This document shows positions 52,301 to 54,922 of a stretch of 54,922 nt of DNA, piece after piece. The notes under the pieces are model-generated. The model was given only the letters and a program-made list of their open reading frames with translations. It ran no database searches and had not been told where the DNA came from. Origin of the DNA: Candidatus Zhuqueibacterota bacterium (GTDB taxonomy: Bacteria > Zhuqueibacterota > Zhuqueibacteria > Residuimicrobiales > Krinioviventaceae); contig JAFGJB010000098.1 of the NCBI GenBank assembly GCA_016929295.1, forward strand, positions 1 through 54,922, read 5' to 3'. Position numbers and translations under genes: made by a program. The first letter of the stretch is position 1; the number at the start of each line of letters is the position of its first letter.

Positions 52301-54512
52301 GCAGGCCGGCGCCAATCTCATCGAAGCCAGCTCCACGGGCTTGTCCGGTTCGCCGGTGAATTTCTCGGCCATCGCTGAAAATCCGCAGCAAATATCTCGA
52401 TTGGAGATTTTGAGTGGCAATCATTTGGTGGCGAGTCCGGGACAGGAATTGCCGGAGCCGCTGCGCGTACGCGTGCTCGATGTGCGAAGTTGGCCTGTTT
52501 TCGGCAAACGCACCAAATTTGACGTGCTGGTCAATGATGCCGTGATCACCAGCGAAAATCCGCTGCAGTCGGATATGTACGGCGACGTGCAGGCGCGCGT
52601 CAGGGTCGGCACAGCCAATGGATTGAATATCATCAAAGCCTATCTGGAAGATCTGCCGAACATATCGGCCACTTTTTATGACACGACCAGAGTGCAATCG
52701 GGCAGTGGGGCGAGCGCCATTCAAAATTATGCCGGCAATAATCAAACAGGCTCTGTTGGTCAGACGCTGGCGGTGCCGCTCACGGTTCGCATCGTCGATC
52801 CTTATAGTAATCCGGTGCCTGATGTCACCGTCAAATTCGAAGTGATAGAAGATCCAAGCGTGGTGGAAGGCGCTGGAACTCTTGAAGGCGGGGTCAAAGC
52901 CATGTCGAGACAGACCAATGCGCTGGGTTTGACGCAGGTTTATTATACCCTGGGACAAAAATCCGGCCTCAACAAAATCCGCGTGTCGATTCCGACTCTG
53001 GATCAGGTTTTCACCGAGTTTGAAGTCTATGGTAGCTCTTCAACAGCGCACCAAATGCGCAAGTGGGCGGGCGATAATCAGACGGGCGAAATGGGTCGTT
53101 TCCTCCTCAAACCGGTCAGCGTCATGGTGACCGACCTGTACGGCAACCCGGCTCGCGGCGGTCGGGTGAATTTCGTTGTCATTTCCGGTGGCGGCTCTTT
53201 TCAGGAGCCACAGCCCATTCTTTCGGATGCCAATGGCATCGCCCAGGTTCACTGGAAAATAGGACCGCGGCCGAATGCCTATGTCAATCAGGTACAGTGC
53301 GTCGCTGAGCTGCCGGGCGGCACATTCATCGAGACATTCACGGCGACCGGAGATCCGGCTTACTGGCCGAGGTTGCAGCTCCCCAATGAATACTGGATCA
53401 AGGAAAATGAGATCATCTCATTCAATGTCTCCGCAAGCGGCAGCGACAATCCGCCGATTCTCTGCACGCCGGAAAGGATGCCGGACAGCACAGCGGTCTT
53501 TGTCGACAATGGCAACGGTACCTGGACGTTCAGCTGGCGTCCTGATTATAATGTGGTGCAATCACCTGCCACGAGAAAAGAGATTTATGCCGCTTTCAGG
53601 GCCACAGATACGCGGGGCGGCATGGATATCGATTCGGTCAGGATTGTCGTGCAAAACAAGAACCGACCGCCGCAGATCACCAACTATTGGCCCAAGGTCA
53701 ATTTGATCAGGATCGAACCCGGCACGGTATCACAACAGCAATTCGGCCTGGATGCCTATGACGCGGATGGCGATGTTTTGACGGTCACGTGGTATGTCAA
53801 CAGAAGTCCCGTGGGTTACGGTCAGACCTGGACCATGGATATGAGCCAATACCCGCCATATAACTACTATGATGTGGATGCGCGAGTCGTCGACTCGGCG
53901 GGCGACGGTGTTTCCAACACCTGGGGCCTCAAAGTGCCGGTCGAGCTGGCCAGCTTTACCAGCGCTGTTGAACCCTATAAAGGCGTCATACTCGAATGGG
54001 AGACCGCGCGCGAATACGGTAACTCGGGCTTTAATGTTCTGCGCAGCTTGAAGGAAGAGGGCGACTATGTCAAAGTGAATGAAAAGATCATCCCCTCCAG
54101 TCAAAATGGCCGTTACGAGTATGTCGACAGCGACATCGCAGCGGGCAGAACATATTATTACAAGCTGGAAAATATCAGCGTTGACGGCTCAAAGGCACTG
54201 TTCGGACCGGTGACGGCAGAAGCGCCGGTGCCCAAAGAGTTCCGTCTGGCGCAGAATTATCCAAATCCGTTCAATCCCGCGACGACGATCCGCTTTGATG
54301 TGCCGAATGTCGCGCAGGTCACACTGCAGATCTACAATGTGCTCGGCCAACACGTCCGCACGCTCGTCAATGAGCAAATGGAGCCGGGTTATCATGTGAT
54401 CATGTGGGACAGCAAAAATGACCAGGGCATGCGGGTCAGTTCAGGTGTCTACTACTACCAGATTTCAGCCGGTGATTTTCGCGATGTGAAAAAGATGGCA
54501 CTGGTGAAATAG
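46329..54512 (+). CDS. Giant T9SS surface protein: LamG-like, FnIII, ~15 Big_1-like repeats
   Basis: Predicted adhesin-like surface protein of 2727 residues. The ATG at 46329 follows GGAGG by 9 bases, giving a signal peptide (about 7-28, ending PSFAAA). Order: LamG-like domain 1 (46413-46965), FnIII (46966-47310), a Gly linker (47311-47335), LamG-like domain 2 (47340-47915), then Big_1-like Ig units from 47925 to 53355. The first unit is interrupted by a CBM6/35-like domain (about 48120-48510), after which about 14 further units run. Typical unit signposts are GDNQTG, VTDxxGNPV, a GGG turn and GSPVxF. Two cadherin/Ig-like modules (53360-53940) and an FnIII-like module (53941-54235) precede the type IX sorting domain (NYPNPFNPATTIRFD, ends KKMALVK). 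Likely roles are adhesion or glycan binding at the surface. The repeats differ in DNA sequence, so the array is old. Confidence 0.88.
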   Translation: MKANMTSPKILTLLTLILFSVVPSFAAADDFERGNGALGSNWAANTNMVILDGRLHNAGTAEGWDSYLAVYFLESANEVTLTWPAEGDGLSGVGAQLGGIAFVNSFSAAANGYLVYIYGKEVRLFELANGSPTGSNIQPDITASVNPGAGDDFTVKFNTSTYTFTLFVNGTQVGSIKDTTKRVAFASRYAGVMLYKSNANQNDVEAFEAAYVPPVSDTTPPAKITTLAAGSPTSTSITLTWTAVGDDGNSGTAASYDIRRSKNNILSESDFANATKVAGPSPKTAGASETFAVSGLEAATKYFFAIKAIDEASNAGIMSSSASATTLEGGGGGGGDVGQLLWKTDDFERADLGATWAATNYMISSGELTLLNKINGWNNIALYQSPGAYGAGMVFSPSNSQLLNGAYIPAGLLILMDNANPSSANGYLIKRGAGSIDVYRVTSGAVASNAISNKATTLTAPQPGDKVEAVITNNGSSKTVRYYVRGQLDATLDIADASSMDNMHAGVSLYGGSGFYNNLSSFSAGFLGGSGAQKIVVHSGNNQTGPIQTQLPSPIEVYVSDDNDEPSGGTLLDFQLIQGKATFDDIANFQFLGQVWVETEEGRLLQPNARVADDGAASGGKYVTYDWITGQTRRKAVAVPFYVPEASRYDLWVRSRTNFNDRYRFYYSLDRSLDSTYCEIPRTNIGAWVWVRVGSNVPVTVGMHDLNLIPYHADLQWDKILIQKVGSASDPSGVGGTGPVFPNMTDADGIGSTRVSFGTDADTSVIVYVYAYQSDGSRVEEPAVFTLDPTPGPAVTMTRDPGIPEPLPATPGFDSPSMKVLIRDQFQNGVEGTTVNWKITQGEGDLAATTLSDENGIASNVLSLNFYQETDYKVQASVSGLSGSPVTFTIQPGKPPKKIVRIQPKTLQQGNVNTTVDSLLIVRILKGDNSPFENYPVDFTVTQGNGTITRQNMDDNASALEIGTDMEGYARAVWTLGGPGLNVVEARAENLEGTPVRFEATAQTGQPADFYIVSGDNQDGNAGLPLVQPFIAKVADSNGYPVSEQQVDFEIVSGQGAYFEQTGITQKTAYTGPTGEAKVTLTMGGVLNEEHVVKATAFNTGLPVIYFHATPTKRIAKTLKYMSGNGSVGIYQSAVVTNKLAQSFVVKAEDPYGYPAVNQAVTFKVMNGGGNFDGATEVTKNTDDQGQAKVTLTLGTLAGDSVHIVHAVANRIDIPGQPLVGSPIVFKATGLPKSASRLVKVDSTDAQTGEVGLPLSLPIQVKVTDEYFNPIKNHTVTYTVRNSGGDLEDSAGKNTTKVVKTGTGGVAAVIWNMPNTPGIVYTDVTANKTTGGPLENSPMEFSANARQGAPYQMIRKSADSVYVGTVWRPLQEKLKIQITDRLGNPLMGVPVKFEVKTGGGLVNGLPQVVIATADTGYATVTWQLGKKSGIAVNSVQATASVSVNPAITFKATGTPDVAFRLVADSSYTTYGTVGAFLPDPVKVQIVDQHGNGVAKQYVDFDIVAVGTNIGYLNIVGNTAAKDTTDNNGYAEVRWGLGPQVGSQNNKMRATAQVNQVHLVNSPYVFSASAMVGGAEKLYKVTNDTNLSSIIGNTLSEYLKVRVTDGLDNPVANVAVRFQVLSRNEAQGGTLDGLIDSVKTKNTDSNGFAWVQFTLGHNSGYRINKVEARAENPTTKLPLSGSPVLFEITGTSTNARKIALVDGGNQKGVVGEYLPRPVQVKAMDQYNNPVRNQPIRYRIVQDVSQTEGIGSLGPGAAVDTSVNTNAQGVAVIQWRLGHTVGKYTLEASSFGNGHLENSPMTIVASGKADRTSPDISGVVINPKELVVSNGEIKATVIVTLRDAFANPVSGKAVNISVTGEGNLITQPADTTNAAGQAIGYLASRIAGLKHVSARDMNNGIALRDSAAQILFKAANAAAMTKAPGDNGDTQKRNVGTVLENPLKVLVTDRFGNPIKNVAVTFRTVTGGGSLVDNQPVFTDSLGVGAAKYRLGSQAGANLIEASSTGLSGSPVNFSAIAENPQQISRLEILSGNHLVASPGQELPEPLRVRVLDVRSWPVFGKRTKFDVLVNDAVITSENPLQSDMYGDVQARVRVGTANGLNIIKAYLEDLPNISATFYDTTRVQSGSGASAIQNYAGNNQTGSVGQTLAVPLTVRIVDPYSNPVPDVTVKFEVIEDPSVVEGAGTLEGGVKAMSRQTNALGLTQVYYTLGQKSGLNKIRVSIPTLDQVFTEFEVYGSSSTAHQMRKWAGDNQTGEMGRFLLKPVSVMVTDLYGNPARGGRVNFVVISGGGSFQEPQPILSDANGIAQVHWKIGPRPNAYVNQVQCVAELPGGTFIETFTATGDPAYWPRLQLPNEYWIKENEIISFNVSASGSDNPPILCTPERMPDSTAVFVDNGNGTWTFSWRPDYNVVQSPATRKEIYAAFRATDTRGGMDIDSVRIVVQNKNRPPQITNYWPKVNLIRIEPGTVSQQQFGLDAYDADGDVLTVTWYVNRSPVGYGQTWTMDMSQYPPYNYYDVDARVVDSAGDGVSNTWGLKVPVELASFTSAVEPYKGVILEWETAREYGNSGFNVLRSLKEEGDYVKVNEKIIPSSQNGRYEYVDSDIAAGRTYYYKLENISVDGSKALFGPVTAEAPVPKEFRLAQNYPNPFNPATTIRFDVPNVAQVTLQIYNVLGQHVRTLVNEQMEPGYHVIMWDSKNDQGMRVSSGVYYYQISAGDFRDVKKMALVK

Positions 54513-54523
54513 AGGGATGAGAG

Positions 54524-54560
54524 AAACCTCAAAGGCGTGCAAGCCTTTGAGGTTTTTTTT
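54524..54560 (+). terminator. Intrinsic terminator after the giant surface-protein gene
   Basis: AAACCTCAAAGGC (54524-54536) pairs perfectly with GCCTTTGAGGTTT (54543-54555) around a 6-base loop and runs directly into a T-tract (54553-54560). It lies 12 bases after the stop at 54512. The minus strand lacks a comparable U-run, so it serves mainly the plus-strand gene. Confidence 0.92.
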
Positions 54561-54612
54561 CAATCTCGTCGACACCTTTCAAACACAAAACATGAAATCG
54601 CCCGAGGACTTG

Positions 54613-54922
54613 CTATTGCTGGACAAAAAGATCATATATTTCATGCAACAATCTCTCTTTGGTCCGCAGCATCTCGTCTTTTGACTCACAGGCGATGGCG
54701 CCCGCTGCTGCTCCCGGATGACCGCTGCCCAGGTTGAGCAATCGCATGATGTCGCCGATATCTTTTTTATGCTCAATTTTATTCATATTCAGGCTCAGTG
54801 ACATTGAAAACATCAGGTCATTGGTTTTCGTCTTGTCTTCATAGACATTGGCAACCTGCAGCACGGCCTGACATTCCGGATGGACGAGATAGGCGAGCTG
54901 TTTGAAGACCATGGGACGGCGA
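54613..54922 (-). CDS. C-terminal part of a DHH-family phosphoesterase-like protein (truncated by window edge)
   Basis: The frame is open to the right edge with no stop upstream, so the 5' end of the gene lies outside the window. The visible ~103 residues include FSMSLSLNMNK and LNLGSGHPGAAAGAI; the latter is a DHHA1-type substrate-binding motif (usually GGGHPxAAG). They end in a helical tail (LLHEIYDLFVQQ). An internal ATG at 54912 could be mistaken for the start. It converges with the giant surface-protein gene. It may act as an oligoribonuclease or related phosphoesterase, but the catalytic DHH half is not visible. Confidence 0.65.
   Translation of the reverse strand, partial: RRPMVFKQLAYLVHPECQAVLQVANVYEDKTKTNDLMFSMSLSLNMNKIEHKKDIGDIMRLLNLGSGHPGAAAGAIACESKDEMLRTKERLLHEIYDLFVQQ

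Noticed and set aside
51771-52958. Open frame of 395 codons on the minus strand
   Set aside because: Antisense to the repeat array of the giant surface protein; its openness follows from the repeat region's codon bias.
47925-53355. Possible DNA tandem repeat or CRISPR-like periodicity
   Set aside because: Periodicity of about 330 bases is at the protein level (Big_1-like units); the DNA of the units is diverged and no short identical repeats with spacers are present.

Overview
This window reads as chromosomal DNA from a Gram-negative bacterium of the FCB superphylum, most likely a Calditrichota/KSB1-type candidate lineage. The main evidence is three secreted proteins that end in the Por/type IX secretion (T9SS) C-terminal sorting domain, with its YPNPFNPxT motif and FlgD-like fold. 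Other support is an outer-membrane-barrel-like protein, intermediate GC content and frequent TTG starts. This placement is inference; no rRNA or other phylogenetic marker is present.

Layout. (1) 1-10 kb holds mixed genes on both strands: a secreted GH106-like glycoside hydrolase (-), an Obg/DRG-type GTPase with a TGS domain (+), a putative outer-membrane barrel protein (-), single-chain glycine decarboxylase GcvP (-) and a DHH-family phosphoesterase (-). (2) 10.1-13.1 kb holds two T9SS cargo proteins: a glycoamylase-like protein and a protein with two tandem beta-sandwich-like modules. (3) 13.5-46.1 kb is a run of about 27 co-directional genes, most of them translationally overlapping, that builds and exports a complex surface glycan. 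It contains four GT2 proteins (one lacking the DXD motif), seven GT4-type glycosyltransferases, five polytopic GT-C/GT39-like proteins, two extended SDR epimerases (one lacking the catalytic Tyr), a DegT-type sugar aminotransferase, a YdjC/ChbG-like deacetylase, a methyltransferase, two Wzx-type flippases, an O-antigen ligase/polymerase, and a terminal MBOAT plus SGNH pair for O-acylation. (4) 46.3-54.5 kb is one 8.2-kb gene for a giant T9SS-type surface protein. It has two LamG-like domains, an FnIII domain, about 15 Big_1-like Ig units (the first split by an inserted carbohydrate-binding-like domain) and a C-terminal sorting domain, followed by a strong intrinsic terminator. (5) At the right edge is the 3' end of a second DHH-family protein (-).

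How the genes may work together. The cytoplasmic GT4/GT2 enzymes would assemble lipid-linked oligosaccharides from nucleotide sugars modified by the SDR and DegT enzymes. The flippases would move them across the inner membrane. The GT-C enzymes could add sugars in the periplasm from polyprenyl-phosphate donors made by the DPM1/GtrB-like GT2 enzymes. The ligase would transfer or polymerise the glycan, and the MBOAT/SGNH pair would acylate it. No initiating phosphoglycosyltransferase, Wzz/Wzc chain-length regulator or Wza exporter is seen, so those must be elsewhere. T9SS cargo genes on both sides raise the possibility that this glycan is the lipid-linked anchor (A-LPS-like) to which T9SS proteins are attached; that is a hypothesis. 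No CRISPR array, tRNA, rRNA or insertion sequence was found.
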